Assembly (NCBI RefSeq): GCF_038632915.1
Contig: NZ_CP152050.1
Coordinates: 3,533,501-3,597,500, forward strand
Length of the DNA: 64,000 nt
Direction: 5' to 3'
Source of the DNA: Paenisporosarcina sp. FSL H8-0542
Lineage (GTDB): Bacteria > Bacillota > Bacilli > Bacillales_A > Planococcaceae
Shown here: positions 17,363 to 29,004 of the stretch, one piece after another
Position numbering within the stretch: the first letter of the stretch is position 1
How the letters are laid out: each line of letters starts with the position of its first letter
Translations under genes and position numbers: made by a program
The notes under the pieces: model-generated
What the model was told of the DNA's origin: nothing
Databases searched by the model: none
What the model saw: only the letters and a program-made list of their open reading frames with translations

Positions 17363-17434
17363 ATGAGAAGTTTTGCAGTCATATCATTAAAATTTGTGCT
17401 GGGCATCCATACTGACTACCCCTCGAATAAATAG
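17363..17434 (+). pseudogene. Short frame with strong ribosome-binding site, probable gene remnant
   Basis: A 23-codon frame (MRSFAVISLKFVLGIHTDYP...) starts 6 bases after AAAGGAGG and stops at TAG. Downstream bases to about 17520 contain further short open stretches in other frames (for example one ending IRLGDVK-stop), which suggests a gene eroded by frameshifts. It could also be a genuine tiny peptide. I cannot assign it to a family. Confidence 0.35.
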
Positions 17435-17700
17435 GCTTGAAACAGTATCTATGAAAAACCGAAGATAGGAAAACAAACGCCTGATACAAAAAGCTTTATT
17501 CGGTTAGGTGATGTGAAATAATCGTTGTATGGTCTTCTTTAGTCTTAGGCTCTGTTGAACATCGATATTGATAATTAAGCAAATTAAAAAGGACTCAATT
17601 GCAGTCCTTTTTTGTGTTTTTATTAATATTTGACCATGCATGCAGTAAGTATGTAAAAGATTTTTAACGGTTATTTCAGCAAGGATAGTGATACAACTAT
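17435..17700. other. Gene-free stretch with a terminator
   Basis: This holds the eroded sequence described in the previous entry, then a terminator hairpin at 17586-17612. Nothing else is supported. Confidence 0.5.
17586..17612. terminator. Intrinsic terminator
   Basis: A 10-base perfect stem (AAAAAGGACT) with a 7-base loop and T/A runs on both sides; it can end transcripts from the 17016 gene on the plus strand. Confidence 0.85.
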
Positions 17701-18165
17701 TTATTTAGGGATCACGGGAACCCACAGTTCATGTCTTGGTTTATGTTTTGGTCCGTAATAACATTCGATACATGGTAAATTAGCAAGTTCATAACCCGAA
17801 GTTGGAACCCATTCGGAATATAAACGTTTCCATGCATCTGGAATGTTCGGGAAAACTGCCCATGTACTTTGAGGAATAACGAGAGTTTCCATTCCACTTG
17901 GTGCCTCACCGTCGTATCGTACACCCATAAAGTATGTAAAATCTTCGTCTGTTATGGCAGCTTCTTTTCCACAAACCCCTAAAAGGCTTTCGAGTGTGCA
18001 TTTTGGATTTTCCCATGACATATCAATTAGTTCCTGCCTAAATCCAACTTTTTTTGCACTGCCCCAAAGCATAGGAATAATTTTAAAAGCCCTGCTTGTT
18101 TTTACTGACTTACCCTTTCCCACAATTCTCATTTCAAAATCAGGATTTTCAATTCTGTACTCCAT
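17701..18165 (-). CDS. GyrI-like small-molecule-binding protein (effector-binding domain)
   Basis: This 154-residue stand-alone domain is of the GyrI-like/AraC-effector-binding type (SOUL-related fold). The start EYRIENPDFEMRIVGKGKSV, the middle YFMGVRYDGEAPSGMETLVI followed by PQSTWAVFPN, and the end YELANLPCIECYYGP match this family, which binds drugs and other small molecules either alone or fused to AraC/MerR regulators. No DNA-binding domain is present here. It is the third gene of a minus-strand run of three small genes (P-loop kinase, acetyltransferase, this one) that are 30-45 bases apart and may be co-transcribed. The ligand is unknown. Confidence 0.85.
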   Translation of the reverse strand: MEYRIENPDFEMRIVGKGKSVKTSRAFKIIPMLWGSAKKVGFRQELIDMSWENPKCTLESLLGVCGKEAAITDEDFTYFMGVRYDGEAPSGMETLVIPQSTWAVFPNIPDAWKRLYSEWVPTSGYELANLPCIECYYGPKHKPRHELWVPVIPK

Positions 18166-18209
18166 TTCCGTGTCCCCTTAATTGAAATTTGATTTCATTA
18201 ACCAAAAAA

Positions 18210-18770
18210 CTAAAATTCTATTTCCTTTATCACTCTTGCCGGGTTTCCACCTACAATCACATTTTCTGGAACATCTTTCGTCACGACTGCCCCGGAAGCA
18301 ATGACAACATTATCACCAATCGTTATACCTGGATTGATGATTGCACGCCCACCGATCCAAACGTTGTCACCGATTGTAATAGATTTTCCGTATTCGTGCA
18401 TCGTGTTCCGTTCTGCCGGATGAATCGGGTGGGTAGCCGTATACAAATGGACGCCAGGTCCCATAAAGCAATTGTCTCCTATACGTACTTCACACACATC
18501 GAGAATGACGCAATCGAAGTTAGCGAAAAAGTTCTCTCCTACGTGGATGTTGTATCCGTAATCGCATCGGAATGTGGGTTCAACGTATAAGCTTTTACCC
18601 GTTGAGCCATACAAATTCTTCAGCATCTTCACTCTCTTGTCCGTCTCATATTCAAGTGTATCGTTAAATAATCTGGTTTTAAGTCGGGCTGTCCCCCGTT
18701 CGATTGTCAGTTCCGGATCTGCGGGATTGTACATATCACCAGCAAGCATTTTCTCTTTTTCAGTAGCCAA
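18210..18770 (-). CDS. maa: Maltose/galactoside O-acetyltransferase family (left-handed beta-helix)
   Basis: This 186-residue enzyme acetylates sugars from acetyl-CoA. The N-terminal Mac domain ([18 protein letters not shown]) and hexapeptide repeats with [20 protein letters not shown] and [20 protein letters not shown] are those of maltose O-acetyltransferase, which forms trimers in the cytoplasm. The catalytic His in TATHPIHP is present. Length is typical. It lies between a P-loop kinase and a GyrI-like protein. The natural sugar acceptor of such enzymes is generally uncertain. Confidence 0.93.
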   Translation of the reverse strand: MATEKEKMLAGDMYNPADPELTIERGTARLKTRLFNDTLEYETDKRVKMLKNLYGSTGKSLYVEPTFRCDYGYNIHVGENFFANFDCVILDVCEVRIGDNCFMGPGVHLYTATHPIHPAERNTMHEYGKSITIGDNVWIGGRAIINPGITIGDNVVIASGAVVTKDVPENVIVGGNPARVIKEIEF

Positions 18771-18798
18771 ATGGTGTACCTCTTTTCTATCGCAACTT

Positions 18799-19359
18799 TT
18801 ATAAATCGAATCTTTTTCTAATTAACTCCGCAGTTTCAGCTGCAGTCAAATGCGTATTGTTAACTTTTATGTAGTTTTCCTTCTTAATTTCCCCATCGAT
18901 TGAGTTAAGCCTAAATTTATTAGCTACGCTTTTCAGATGTGCCTCTGACCATGATATGTCTCGTTTGGTTGGTTTGTGTTCCAGGCGATGAGGGGATTTA
19001 TTCCGTTCAAGTCTTTCATCCATATCAGCCTGCAACTCAACGATATAGACTATCGATCCTTTTGATTCAAAAATTCGACTTATTTTCTCGACATAATCCC
19101 AGTCGACTTGCACGTCGAAACGCCACACAAACGTAAAAATCACACCATACATCTCACTTACCGCAAACTCCTCGAACATTTGCTGACGGAATGATTTAAC
19201 CAACCGATTTCCCGCTTCGGTGCCGTAATCAAAAAATGGATGGACGAGCTCGATGGTCAGATGATTATGAAACAGCTTTAAGTCCGTTATCTTTTCCAGT
19301 TCATGCCCGACTGTCATCTTCCCGACAGCCTGGGGTCCCACGATGATGACAAATTTCAT
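18799..19359 (-). CDS. P-loop nucleotide kinase-like protein
   Basis: This 186-residue protein starts with a hydrophobic strand and Walker [12 protein letters not shown], followed by a helix and a central [10 protein letters not shown] strand. A later [18 protein letters not shown] segment resembles the lid of small-molecule kinases of the AAA_33/shikimate-kinase-like type. The substrate is unknown. The longer frame to 19434 lacks a ribosome-binding site; AAAGGAAAG precedes the ATG at 19359. It is the first gene of the three-gene run with maa and the GyrI-like gene. Confidence 0.8.
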   Translation of the reverse strand: MKFVIIVGPQAVGKMTVGHELEKITDLKLFHNHLTIELVHPFFDYGTEAGNRLVKSFRQQMFEEFAVSEMYGVIFTFVWRFDVQVDWDYVEKISRIFESKGSIVYIVELQADMDERLERNKSPHRLEHKPTKRDISWSEAHLKSVANKFRLNSIDGEIKKENYIKVNNTHLTAAETAELIRKRFDL

Positions 19360-19469
19360 ATTTTTCTTTCCTTTCCTGTTTTTACTTTGATAACAGAATT
19401 TCGCTACAAAGCCAATAAGTGTGGTGCCTGACACCCTTACTCAGCTTTCAAAATAATACCCATCTGTTC

Positions 19470-21110
19470 TCATCTAACCAAAGGCTTTGAAGATGTTTTT
19501 GGGAAGATGAGTGCCCAACCGATGACGACAGCTCCCAGTAGAAGAATAAAATAGATGGGTAATACGTAAGGGACCTTCAATGCTAAGTGATGAGCTCCGT
19601 AAAAGAGTCCAGTGACTAAAGCGAGCAATAAAGTTTTGGCGGATTTGGCTTCTTTAATGAATTTGAACGACTTAGAAAACGGATGAATCTCATTGTCGAG
19701 CAGTTTGTAGGTCACGAGAGTCTGTACGATACCAGCTAGGAAGATAATGACCAACTGCGGCAGGAGACTGACCGAAAACAACCAAGTAAAACCGATGCTG
19801 ACGACAAGGAAGATTGGCATATACAGTTTCACGATGAACGATTTTAGTGTCGCGCTATATGTTGACGTAATCTGCTCAAGGGGAGTGGTCTTGAATATCC
19901 AGCTTGCTTTGTCGTTTCCTGAGTATTGGAGCATTTGAATGACTGCAGGTATCATAAAATTACAGAAGTAAATTGATAAGTATCCGTTCCCACTTGAAAC
20001 TTCGTCCATGGAACTAAAGCGGGTTTGATTCACCACGAATAGGAAGGGGATGAAAAGTGACAAGGCCAAACTCGGATAAACCTTCAGTTTGAATTCCCTG
20101 TCCTTCTCCATCATCAATCCTGCAAAACGGAACATCGCTCGTTCTTCATTTGTTCGACATAGAATCTTTGCCCACAATTCGTTAACACCACTCCATCTCT
20201 TCTTGCTTTTGCTTGAGTGAGTCAGCAACTTTTGCAAATTCCGTTCGAATGAAGGCATCATCTTCACGTAAACAATCAATGAAATGACTGGAACCAGTAA
20301 GGCTAGGATGGATAATCCAATCAATGGCGTGGAAAAATCCCCGCGCAACAACAGTTCGAATGGGGCACCGAACCAGAAGGCAGGAACAAAGAGATGCCAC
20401 CAGTCGAATTGATAACTAAATCCTGACATGGTGAACTCAACTGACCTCCCAATAAGTTGGTACCCCAAGAAGATACCGATGCTCAAGATGATTTGGACAT
20501 AGTTGATGATGTCTTTAAGACGCTCGCCATCAAAAAATTTCAACACCAACAAATACAACAGGGCAGTTAGCACTACAACGAACAGGCTAACAAAAATTAA
20601 TACCCCCACAAACAACAGGGCAAATAAGGGACCTTGGCTGAACAAACTGACAACTACTGGAATAGCAACAAAAGCACAGGTAATTGACACCATATAAATT
20701 AGCACATGAATGGTCTTGGCAGCCTGGATGGTCCGATTGTCAACCGGTCGGCTATTCAACATGGTTTTATCCCTTAAATCCAACAAAACGGTTGAAAAGT
20801 CGGTGATCATGGTGGTCATTAGGATGAAGATGATGATGCCGAAGACCAGGCTTAATTGAATCATATAGTTTTCACCAAGCAGGATGAAGGGAATCAATAT
20901 CAACCCGTAGAGTGCATAAATGCCCAATGATTTCAGGAAGTGATTTTCTCCTTCTTCTGGATTGGCTCCATCGAAAATGGTTGGTACACGACGGTCATCC
21001 ATCGTAAGCTTCAATTGAAGAATTTTTCGCATGACGTCGTAATCAATACCTACTGCTATGAACAATTTACGAAATGCATCCAGCATTCTCAGTGAGCGAA
21101 AATTATCCAT
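19470..21110 (-). CDS. ABC-2-type exporter permease
   Basis: This protein of about 546 residues has a soluble N-terminus (DNFRSLRMLDAFRKLFIAVG) and then about twelve hydrophobic segments. The segment MTTMITDFSTVLLDLRDKTM followed by LNSRPVDNRTIQAAK is typical of large two-module ABC-2 permeases of Bacillales. The start ATG at 21110 has GGGGGAG 6 bases upstream and lies inside the end of the ATPase gene by 8 bases, so the two are translationally coupled. The transported compound is unknown; related pairs handle peptides or cell-envelope material. Confidence 0.88.
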   Translation of the reverse strand: MDNFRSLRMLDAFRKLFIAVGIDYDVMRKILQLKLTMDDRRVPTIFDGANPEEGENHFLKSLGIYALYGLILIPFILLGENYMIQLSLVFGIIIFILMTTMITDFSTVLLDLRDKTMLNSRPVDNRTIQAAKTIHVLIYMVSITCAFVAIPVVVSLFSQGPLFALLFVGVLIFVSLFVVVLTALLYLLVLKFFDGERLKDIINYVQIILSIGIFLGYQLIGRSVEFTMSGFSYQFDWWHLFVPAFWFGAPFELLLRGDFSTPLIGLSILALLVPVISLIVYVKMMPSFERNLQKLLTHSSKSKKRWSGVNELWAKILCRTNEERAMFRFAGLMMEKDREFKLKVYPSLALSLFIPFLFVVNQTRFSSMDEVSSGNGYLSIYFCNFMIPAVIQMLQYSGNDKASWIFKTTPLEQITSTYSATLKSFIVKLYMPIFLVVSIGFTWLFSVSLLPQLVIIFLAGIVQTLVTYKLLDNEIHPFSKSFKFIKEAKSAKTLLLALVTGLFYGAHHLALKVPYVLPIYFILLLGAVVIGWALIFPKTSSKPLVR

Positions 21111-21903
21111 TCTGCTCTCCCCCCGCCATTGTCGTGACAAGGCGTAAGGCAATATTCCGATGTTCATTAAAACCCGTCAATTGATTGAAAATGTCTTCTA
21201 GAGACCCTTGTTCACTTTGCATGACCAACTCCTCGAACGTTCCATCTGCTACAATCTCACCTTCCACTAGAAGGATGATTCGAGTACTAATTTTTTCGAC
21301 GACATCCATGATGTGGGACGAATAGAAGATGGTTTTGCCTGCAGCTGCAAGCAATGTGATCATTTCCTTGACGACCATCATGCTGTTTGCATCAAGCCCG
21401 CTCAGCGGTTCATCGAAAAATAATAAATCCGGGTCATGTAACAAGCTTGAGATAATCAAGACTTTTTGTTTCATTCCCTTCGAAAAGGAAGAAATGCGGC
21501 TGTCATACACTTTCTCCAGTCCGAAATCCCTCAGCAAGTCGAGTGCTTTGTGCTCTGCTTCTTTTCGATCAAGCCCATAAAGCTCACCTGTGAACGTCAA
21601 ATATTCCCGTGGCGTTAAGGTCTCATACAGTTCCGCATTTTCAGGAACATAGCCAATTTTTTTCTTATATGTAATGTCACCGTCAGTAATATCCTGACCG
21701 AAAATCTCCACTTTTCCCTTGTATCCATTAATCAGGCCCAGCATGATTTTAACGGTGGTACTTTTCCCTGCTCCATTCGGCCCAATATAGCCAATGATTT
21801 GACCTCGGTAAACGTCCAAATTGATTCCTTTTAAGACGGATTTATTTCCGTAATTCATCTTCAAATCGGTAAGTGACAACATCTTTTCTCTTGATCCATT
21901 CAT
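21103..21903 (-). CDS. ABC transporter ATP-binding protein
   Basis: This 266-residue ATPase is the partner of the permease just downstream. It shows Walker A GPNGAGKST, signature FSKGMKQKV, Walker B LLFFDEPLSGLD and switch histidine in IFYSSHIMD. The signature SKGMKQ in place of SGGxxQ is common in exporters of the ABC-2 class. The start has GGGGG 7 bases upstream. No regulatory gene is adjacent. Confidence 0.93.
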   Translation of the reverse strand: MNGSREKMLSLTDLKMNYGNKSVLKGINLDVYRGQIIGYIGPNGAGKSTTVKIMLGLINGYKGKVEIFGQDITDGDITYKKKIGYVPENAELYETLTPREYLTFTGELYGLDRKEAEHKALDLLRDFGLEKVYDSRISSFSKGMKQKVLIISSLLHDPDLLFFDEPLSGLDANSMMVVKEMITLLAAAGKTIFYSSHIMDVVEKISTRIILLVEGEIVADGTFEELVMQSEQGSLEDIFNQLTGFNEHRNIALRLVTTMAGGEQNG

Positions 21904-22136
21904 GTTAATTCCCCCTATTACCAGTTTAACACGTTTCCAACATTTGGATATACCTATACAATTCTTTTAATGCTGTAATACATGGATACACTCTTGCATT
22001 AATTATTCAAACTGAGTAAAAGGCAAAAGTGCAACATGTCGACAAAGGTTAAGCTACACCTGCCATCAAATGTGACGTGTGTAAAATGAAAAAGGAGCAT
22101 ACTTTCCATTGTGGAAGTACACCCCTATTTGTATAC

Positions 22137-23624
22137 CTATGGCAGTACTGTTGTTCCCATCAAGTAGCGATCACATTCCCTCGCTACCTCACGCCCTTCG
22201 TTAATGGCCCATACAATCAAGCTTTGCCCGCGACGCATATCACCTGCAGAAAAAACACCTTCTACATTTGTTGCATACTTGCCGTATTCCGCTTTGACCG
22301 TAGAGTTTCGGTTTGTTTCAACATTCAATTGCTGAAGAAGTCCTTGCTCCGGACCATTAAACCCTATGGCAAGCAAAACAAGATCAGCTGGCCATACTTT
22401 CTCGGTCCCGGGAATTACTTCGCGGACACGGTTTCCATTTTCATCGATGCGGAGTTTTACATTAATAGTATGAACTTCTTTGACGTGACCATCTTCGTTC
22501 CCTACAAAATGTGTGGTTTGAACGGCATAGGCGCGTGGGTCTTCTCCAAATTTACTGGCCGCCTCTTTTTGGCCATACTCCATACGATGGATGATGGGAT
22601 ATTGTGGCCAAGGATTGCCCAACTCGTCACGCACCGCACCTTTTTTATCGTAAATATCAAACTGCGTTAAACTTTTGCAATCATGACGAACGGCTGTCGC
22701 CAGACAATCTGTCCCTGTATCGCCACCCCCAATTACAACGACATCTTTGCCTTCCGCTGAAAGGAAATTGCCATCTTGAAGATTTGAATCCAACAAACTT
22801 TTAGTATTGGCATGAAGGAAGTCCATGGCGAAATGAATACCACTTAATTCTCGCCCCTCCACTTGGATGTCACGATGAACCGTTGCCCCTCCACATAAAA
22901 TGGTCGCATCAAACTCGGTTTGCAGTTTTTCAGCAGGGTAGTTCTTTCCAACTTCTGTTTTGGTAATGAACATAATGCCTTCTTTAATCAATAAGGCAAC
23001 CCGTCGTTCCACCATTTCGTATGGCAATTTCATTTCAGGAATTCCATACGTCAACAATCCGCCTACGCGATCGTTACGTTCGAAAACCGTTACCCAGTGC
23101 CCTGCTTTATTTAATTGCGCTGCCGCAGCAAGACCAGCTGGTCCAGATCCGATGACCGCTACTTTTTTTCCTGTACGTTTTTCGGGAGGCTCGGGAACGA
23201 CCCAACCTTCTTCAAAACCTCTTTCGATAATGGTACGTTCTACGGTACGAATGGCAACAGGAGGTTCGTTTATTCCAAGGACACACGCACCTTCACATGG
23301 AGCGGGACAAGCAGTGCCTGTAAATTCAGGGAAGTTGTTCATTTCATGTTCACGATTCAAGGCTTCCTGCCATTGTCCCTGATAGACAAGGTCATTCCAT
23401 TCAGGAATTAAATGATATACCGGACAACCGGATGTCACCCCGTTGATTTCAGTTCCTGTATGGCATGTAGGCACTCCGCAATCCATGCAGCGTGCTGCTT
23501 GTATCTGCACTTCCTGTTCCGTCATCGGTGCAGTATAATCCTGCCAATCCTTTACGCGATGTTGCGGTTCACGTTCTCGTTGCGAATGACGCTCATACTC
23601 CATAAATCCAGTTGGCTTTCCCAT
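22137..23624 (-). CDS. gltD: Glutamate synthase small subunit
   Basis: This 495-residue beta subunit of NADPH-dependent glutamate synthase passes electrons from NADPH through FAD and iron-sulfur clusters to the large subunit. The N-terminus has the cysteine-rich cluster region ([14 protein letters not shown], then [12 protein letters not shown], then [14 protein letters not shown]). FAD-binding [12 protein letters not shown] and NADPH-binding [19 protein letters not shown] follow, and the end [17 protein letters not shown] is canonical. It follows gltB by 22 bases in one operon. Confidence 0.97.
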   Translation of the reverse strand: MGKPTGFMEYERHSQREREPQHRVKDWQDYTAPMTEQEVQIQAARCMDCGVPTCHTGTEINGVTSGCPVYHLIPEWNDLVYQGQWQEALNREHEMNNFPEFTGTACPAPCEGACVLGINEPPVAIRTVERTIIERGFEEGWVVPEPPEKRTGKKVAVIGSGPAGLAAAAQLNKAGHWVTVFERNDRVGGLLTYGIPEMKLPYEMVERRVALLIKEGIMFITKTEVGKNYPAEKLQTEFDATILCGGATVHRDIQVEGRELSGIHFAMDFLHANTKSLLDSNLQDGNFLSAEGKDVVVIGGGDTGTDCLATAVRHDCKSLTQFDIYDKKGAVRDELGNPWPQYPIIHRMEYGQKEAASKFGEDPRAYAVQTTHFVGNEDGHVKEVHTINVKLRIDENGNRVREVIPGTEKVWPADLVLLAIGFNGPEQGLLQQLNVETNRNSTVKAEYGKYATNVEGVFSAGDMRRGQSLIVWAINEGREVARECDRYLMGTTVLP

Positions 23625-23646
23625 CGTATCCCTCCTTTTCGCCAGA

Positions 23647-26600
23647 TTATTTTTCCGCTCTTACTTTTTTACTTTCCTCAAATGCAGTCATTTGTGCATC
23701 GAATACCGTTAAGCCACTATCGTGAAGCTCTTTGATTCGATCGTTTATCGTTAAATAGGATTTCGGAATAACTCGCACAAATTGTGATGAGTATTTCTCC
23801 CAGTAAGTTAAAATGCGTTTGCCTAGTCCACTGCTTGTATACTCCACATGCTTTTCAATCATAGAGAAGACCTCATTCAACTCTTCTTTATTTTCAATTG
23901 GCTGGATATGAACGAGCTCCGCATTGCACTTGGATAGGAATGTTCCATCTTCGTCAAAGACATACGCTACACCACCAGACATCCCTGCAGCGAAATTGCG
24001 TCCGGTTGAGCCAAGAACGACCACTTTTCCACCCGTCATATATTCACAGCCATGATCGCCAACTCCCTCTACCACTACGTTGGCACCACTATTACGGACA
24101 CAGAAACGCTCTCCAGCGACTCCTTGGATATATGCCTCACCGGCTGAAGCCCCGTAGAAAGCAACGTTACCGATGATAATATTTTTCTCGGGTGGGAATG
24201 TGACCACTGGATCGGGATGAACGATGATTTTGCCGCCAGACAATCCTTTTCCAACAAAGTCATTCGAATCTCCAACGAGTCGAAGCGTTATTCCCCGGGG
24301 AATAAATGCACCAAAGCTTTGACCTGCAGATCCTTTTAACGTCAGACGAATGGTATCCTCAGGTAGTCCTTTTTCACCGTATCTTCGCGTGATTTCACTT
24401 CCTAGCATCGTACCTGTTACCCGGTTAATATTTCGTATAGCTGTTGTAAATTCAATTGGTTGTTGTTTTTCGATGGCATTTCGACAAATCGGTATCAGCT
24501 CCTGGAAATCGAGCGTTTTCTCTAAATCATGGTCTTGGTCTACTGTGTGATAGCGACCTACTTTTGCTGGCAGATTAGGTGAGTAAAGGAGTGCAGACAA
24601 GTCGATGTCTTTCGCTTTCCAATGGTCAATCGCTTCGTTTACTTCAAGTGCATCTGTGCGTCCCACCATTTCGTTGATTGTTCTGAAACCAAGTTCAGCC
24701 ATCAGCTCTCTCGTTTCAGTGGCAACAAAACGCATAAAGTTCGCGACATGTTCAGCATCCCCCGTAAATTTCTTACGCAGTTCAGGATTTTGCGTCGCAA
24801 TTCCTACTGGACATGTATCCATATGACATACGCGCATCATGACACAGCCGAGGACTACAAGGGGAGCGGTCGAGAATCCATACTCTTCTGCTCCGAGGAG
24901 TGTGGCCAATACTACATCTCTTCCGGTCATCATTTTCCCGTCTGTTTCCACAACGATTCGATCCCGAAGTCCATTTAGCAGCAAGGTCTGGTGCGTTTCA
25001 GCTAAACCGATTTCCCATGGCAGCCCTGTATGTTTCAGACTCGTACGAGGTGCCGCCCCCGTACCGCCATCATATCCACTGATTAATACTAGGTCTGCTC
25101 TTCCTTTTGCGACACCAGCGGCAATTGTTCCCACCCCAACAGCGGATACCAATTTAACGCTGATACGTGCTTGTGGATTAGCATTTTTCAAATTATGAAT
25201 AAGCTCGGCTAAATCCTCAATGGAATATATATCGTGATGCGGTGGAGGTGAAATGAGTTCAACCCCAGGCGTAGAGCCACGGACTTCTGCAATCCACGGA
25301 TATACTTTCTTGCCAGGTAAATGCCCACCTTCACCTGGTTTTGCCCCTTGAGCCACTTTGATTTGTATTTCATCAGCATTGACAAGGTAATGGCTCGTCA
25401 CCCCAAATCGGCCTGATGCTACTTGTTTAATTGAACTTCGTCTGGAATCTCCATTTGAATCAGGTGTGTAACGGTCGATATCTTCCCCGCCTTCACCTGT
25501 GTTACTTCTTCCGCCTACGCGGTTCATGGCAATCGCCAATGCTTCATGTGCTTCTTTCGAAATGGATCCATACGACATGGCACCCGTTTTAAAGCGTCGA
25601 CAAATTGCCTCAACGGATTCTACCTCTTCAATCGGCACGGACTGTACTTTCTTGAATTTTAAAAGTCCACGCAATGATTGTAAGTTGGTTGTTTCATCAG
25701 TTAACAATTTCGTGTACTTTTTGAACAAGTCATAGTTATTTGTACGGCAAGCATGTTGCAGCGTGTGGATGGTACTTGGATTGTATTGATGGTCTTCACC
25801 GTTCGCACGGTATTGGAATTCATCACCAGCCTCCAGAGCCTGATTGTTCCCACGATTTTCGCCAAATGCCATTTCATGTCGCATAAGCACTTCTTTTTCA
25901 ATCATTTGGATGCCGATTCCACCAAGCCGTGAAGATGTTCGTGTGAAATACTTCTCGATGACATCCATGTGAATGCCAACCGCTTCAAAAATTTGAGCAC
26001 CACGATAACTTTGAATCGTAGAAATCCCCATTTTGGAAAGGACTTTAATGACTCCGTCTGTTACTGAATGGATATAGTTAGCTACTGCCTGGTCAAAGGA
26101 CTCCATGGCGATTTCACCTTTATCCATCAGGTTTCGTACTGAATCAAATGCTAAATATGGATTGATACCTTCAGCCCCGTAACCGAGTAAGGTAGCAAAA
26201 TGATGCACTTCTCTCGGTTCTCCTGACTCTATTAAAATACTAATTTTTGTACGCGTACCTTGGCGAATGAGATGATGATGCAACCCCGATACCGCAAGTA
26301 GGGCCGGAATGGCTGCATATTTTTCCGACGTGCCACGATCGGATAGAATCAACAACGTATGTCCTGCTTGAACTGCCTGGTCAGCTTTAACAAACAATGC
26401 GTCGAGTGCTTTTTCTAAATTGCATTCGTTTCTTTCGCTTGATGTTGCGTCAAACAGCGTCGAGAATGTAATGGATTTTAAGCCTTCCATTTGTTGCGCT
26501 CTTAGTTTTTGGAGTTGTTGATTTGTCAGGACCGGTGTTTTCAAACGAATATGCCTACAGCTCTCTGGACCTGGTTTTACCAAGTTCCCTTCAGCACCTA

Positions 26601-28239
26601 TCGTGGTATCGACCATCGTCACGATTTTTTCGCGAATGGCATCTATGGGTGGATTTGTTACTTGAGCAAAGAGCTGCTTAAAGTAGTTATAGAGTAATTG
26701 TGGTTTTTTCGATAAAACGGCTAGTGGGGAATCATAGCCCATGGAACCGACTGGATCTTTGCCTTCCATTACGAGGGGCTTAATGATTTTATTGAGTTCT
26801 TCTCTTGTATAGCCAAATACAAGCTGTTGTTTTAACAGTTCTTCTCCCATGTACACGGGTGGTTGTTCCACTGCTTCAGGTAAATCCTCTAAATCTTTCA
26901 TATTTTTCAGCCACTCTTTATATGGCTGTTCAGAAGCAATTTGTAGTTTAATTTCTTCATCCGGAATGATTGTTCCTTTTTCCAAATCAACCAAAAGAAT
27001 TTTACCAGGTGCAAGTCTTCCCTTGTATTCGATATCATCGGCGAAAATATCCAATGCGCCAACTTCGGAGCCCAGGACAATCATGCCACCCTTAGTTACA
27101 TAATAACGGGCAGGTCTCAGTCCATTTCGATCAAGACACGCACAGATTTGGTTGCCATCTGTAAATACCAGTGCAGCCGGGCCATCCCATGGTTCCATCA
27201 ATGTACTGTGGTATTCGTAAAAATCACGTTTTTCTTCTTTGATGGTCTGATCATTCGACCAAGGTTCGGGTACCATCATCATAGCTGTATGGGCCAAGGA
27301 ACGTCCTGATAGATGTAAAAATTCAAAGCAATTATCAAACATCGACGAATCACTGCCGTCAGCATCGATGACAGGTAATACTTTTAACAAATCTTCCTGA
27401 CTGAAAAACTCCGATTCGCATAGCTGCTCACGTGCTCGCATCCAGTTGACATTGCCTCTTAATGTATTAAATTCACCATTGTGGATGGTATATCGATTCG
27501 GGTGAGATCTCTTCCAGCTCGGGAAGGTATTTGTACTAAAGCGGGAATGAACAAGTGCTAAAGCGGATTTAAATTCTGGATGATTTAAGTCGATGTAAAA
27601 CGAATCAAGTTGTTCGGGGATCAGCATGCCTTTGTAGACTATAGTGCGCGTCGATAAACTACAAATGTAAACATCCTCAAAGCCCTTCACACTTGCTAAC
27701 TCTTTTTCAATTCGTTTGCGAATCACATAAAGCTTTCGTTCAAAATCCATTTGATCTTTAATATCTTCAGATACTTGAATAAATAATTGCCTAATGGCAG
27801 GTTTGGTTTTTGTCGCTACTTTCCCTACAAATGAGTCGTTGATTGGAACAGGACGCCATCCCAGAAACAGTTGACCTTCTTCAGCAATAATCTGCTCAAA
27901 AACTTCTTTGCTTTTCATGCGCAAATCGTGATCTTTAGGTAAATAAACCATGCCAACACCATATTCGCCTTCTCTAGGCAACACGATGTTCTCCTTCTCA
28001 CATTGTTTTTTAAAAAAACGATGGGGAATCTGCGTTAATATCCCAGCTCCGTCTCCTGTACTCGTGTCAGCGGATTGCCCACCGCGATGCTCCATATTGC
28101 AAAGCATGTTGATGGCATTCTGTACGATACCATGTGTCTTTCTACCGTTGATATTGGCAAGCATCCCAATCCCGCAAGCTTCGTGCTCTTGCTCGGGATC
28201 GTATAAACCTTGAGGTGCGGGATATCCAAACTTCGTCAT
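23647..28239 (-). CDS. gltB: Glutamate synthase large subunit
   Basis: This 1530-residue alpha subunit converts glutamine plus 2-oxoglutarate to two glutamates. A 21-residue propeptide precedes the catalytic cysteine C22 (HEACGIGML) of the class II glutaminase domain, which spans about residues 22-430. The central domain follows, then the FMN-binding synthase domain with [12 protein letters not shown] and the 3Fe-4S motif [13 protein letters not shown]. The C-terminal glutamate-synthase beta-helix ends the protein, with repeated Gly motifs such as [20 protein letters not shown]. It is called gltA in B. subtilis. The divergent region upstream lacks a gltC regulator gene. Confidence 0.97.
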   Translation of the reverse strand: MTKFGYPAPQGLYDPEQEHEACGIGMLANINGRKTHGIVQNAINMLCNMEHRGGQSADTSTGDGAGILTQIPHRFFKKQCEKENIVLPREGEYGVGMVYLPKDHDLRMKSKEVFEQIIAEEGQLFLGWRPVPINDSFVGKVATKTKPAIRQLFIQVSEDIKDQMDFERKLYVIRKRIEKELASVKGFEDVYICSLSTRTIVYKGMLIPEQLDSFYIDLNHPEFKSALALVHSRFSTNTFPSWKRSHPNRYTIHNGEFNTLRGNVNWMRAREQLCESEFFSQEDLLKVLPVIDADGSDSSMFDNCFEFLHLSGRSLAHTAMMMVPEPWSNDQTIKEEKRDFYEYHSTLMEPWDGPAALVFTDGNQICACLDRNGLRPARYYVTKGGMIVLGSEVGALDIFADDIEYKGRLAPGKILLVDLEKGTIIPDEEIKLQIASEQPYKEWLKNMKDLEDLPEAVEQPPVYMGEELLKQQLVFGYTREELNKIIKPLVMEGKDPVGSMGYDSPLAVLSKKPQLLYNYFKQLFAQVTNPPIDAIREKIVTMVDTTIGAEGNLVKPGPESCRHIRLKTPVLTNQQLQKLRAQQMEGLKSITFSTLFDATSSERNECNLEKALDALFVKADQAVQAGHTLLILSDRGTSEKYAAIPALLAVSGLHHHLIRQGTRTKISILIESGEPREVHHFATLLGYGAEGINPYLAFDSVRNLMDKGEIAMESFDQAVANYIHSVTDGVIKVLSKMGISTIQSYRGAQIFEAVGIHMDVIEKYFTRTSSRLGGIGIQMIEKEVLMRHEMAFGENRGNNQALEAGDEFQYRANGEDHQYNPSTIHTLQHACRTNNYDLFKKYTKLLTDETTNLQSLRGLLKFKKVQSVPIEEVESVEAICRRFKTGAMSYGSISKEAHEALAIAMNRVGGRSNTGEGGEDIDRYTPDSNGDSRRSSIKQVASGRFGVTSHYLVNADEIQIKVAQGAKPGEGGHLPGKKVYPWIAEVRGSTPGVELISPPPHHDIYSIEDLAELIHNLKNANPQARISVKLVSAVGVGTIAAGVAKGRADLVLISGYDGGTGAAPRTSLKHTGLPWEIGLAETHQTLLLNGLRDRIVVETDGKMMTGRDVVLATLLGAEEYGFSTAPLVVLGCVMMRVCHMDTCPVGIATQNPELRKKFTGDAEHVANFMRFVATETRELMAELGFRTINEMVGRTDALEVNEAIDHWKAKDIDLSALLYSPNLPAKVGRYHTVDQDHDLEKTLDFQELIPICRNAIEKQQPIEFTTAIRNINRVTGTMLGSEITRRYGEKGLPEDTIRLTLKGSAGQSFGAFIPRGITLRLVGDSNDFVGKGLSGGKIIVHPDPVVTFPPEKNIIIGNVAFYGASAGEAYIQGVAGERFCVRNSGANVVVEGVGDHGCEYMTGGKVVVLGSTGRNFAAGMSGGVAYVFDEDGTFLSKCNAELVHIQPIENKEELNEVFSMIEKHVEYTSSGLGKRILTYWEKYSSQFVRVIPKSYLTINDRIKELHDSGLTVFDAQMTAFEESKKVRAEK

Positions 28240-28311
28240 GATAACATCTCCTTTCTATTAATGCTGAAAGATGTTCACTCTTTTCATGAAGGGGTTCTTC
28301 ACTATATGCAC

Positions 28312-28330
28312 ACTTTCAATTTTGGAAAGT
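28312..28330. promoter_or_regulatory. Inverted repeat overlapping the gltB promoter
   Basis: ACTTTC, seven bases, GAAAGT form a perfect 6-base dyad with 19-base span, the size expected for a dimeric regulator site. It overlaps the candidate -10 of gltB. It does not match the TnrA/GlnR consensus (TGTNA-N7-TNACA). The binding protein is unknown. Confidence 0.4.
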
Positions 28331-28357
28331 ATATCACAAAACAGCGTTAACACACAA
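28328..28357 (-). promoter_or_regulatory. Candidate sigma-A promoter of gltBD
   Basis: On the minus strand TTGTGT and TATACT are 18 bases apart, with the TG of TGTGATATACT just before the -10. It lies about 90 bases upstream of gltB. An inverted repeat overlaps its -10 end (next entry). Confidence 0.35.
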
Positions 28358-28604
28358 TTCCAATAATATTATTTATTCACTTTCTTTAATAAATATAAAT
28401 GAAAACGCTATCGTTTTCTGTTCTTTTTTTATTATATGCACCATAAATGCATACATACTCGCGTTTTGCATTATCTAATGTTCCATTGTATTTTTTCTTC
28501 TAAACATTCTTATTCATCTTCAACAACTCGATTTATGAATTAGGAGTTTAGATAGGAGAAGTTGGGTAAACTATACATATGTAAATTTCTAAAGGAGGTT
28601 AATC

Positions 28605-28748
28605 ATGAAAACGAAAGCTAAATTTCTAGCCATGCCACTGGCAGCTGCATTATTATTAGGTGCTTGCGGTGAGGATGATAAAGCGGATGAAATTGAAGTC
28701 GAGGACCCGATGTTAGAAGACAACGGGGAAAACGATATAGGTGGATGA
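28605..28748 (+). CDS. Small lipoprotein
   Basis: This 47-residue protein has a Lys-rich start, a hydrophobic core and a lipobox LLGAC followed by a very acidic tail (EDDKADEIEVEDPMLEDNG). AAAGGAGG lies 7 bases before the ATG and a strong terminator lies directly after the stop, so it is a genuine monocistronic gene despite its size. It should be exported and lipid-anchored. The function is unknown. It is divergent from gltB. Confidence 0.75.
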   Translation: MKTKAKFLAMPLAAALLLGACGEDDKADEIEVEDPMLEDNGENDIGG

Positions 28749-28760
28749 CTTAGTCATCTA

Positions 28761-28786
28761 AACGAAGAGATTGAGATCTCTTCGTT
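28761..28786 (+). terminator. Terminator of the small lipoprotein gene
   Basis: An 11-base perfect stem (AACGAAGAGAT) with a 4-base loop and a T-run, 12 bases past the stop. Confidence 0.9.
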
Positions 28787-28860
28787 TTTTTGTTATTTAA
28801 ACAAATTAGCATTCCCTCAAAAAAACCCTAAGAAATTTGCACTGATCTAAAAAAGAGGTT

Positions 28861-28892
28861 AAAAAAACCGCAGGCACGAACGCCAACGGTTT
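28861..28892 (-). terminator. Possible terminator after the histidine kinase gene
   Basis: On the minus strand AAACCG pairs with CGGTTT, with an inner GGC/GCC pair, followed by seven T residues. It lies about 110 bases past the kinase stop. The stem is interrupted, so this is moderate. Confidence 0.5.
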
Positions 28893-29004
28893 CATAAATA
28901 GGTTTGTTGCCACAATAGCGGTTTCACTTTCCCAGTTCAATGAATAGATATCCAATCTGTCTTGGGGATTTAGCCAAATAAAAGTGATACACTGTCAGGC
29001 TCTT

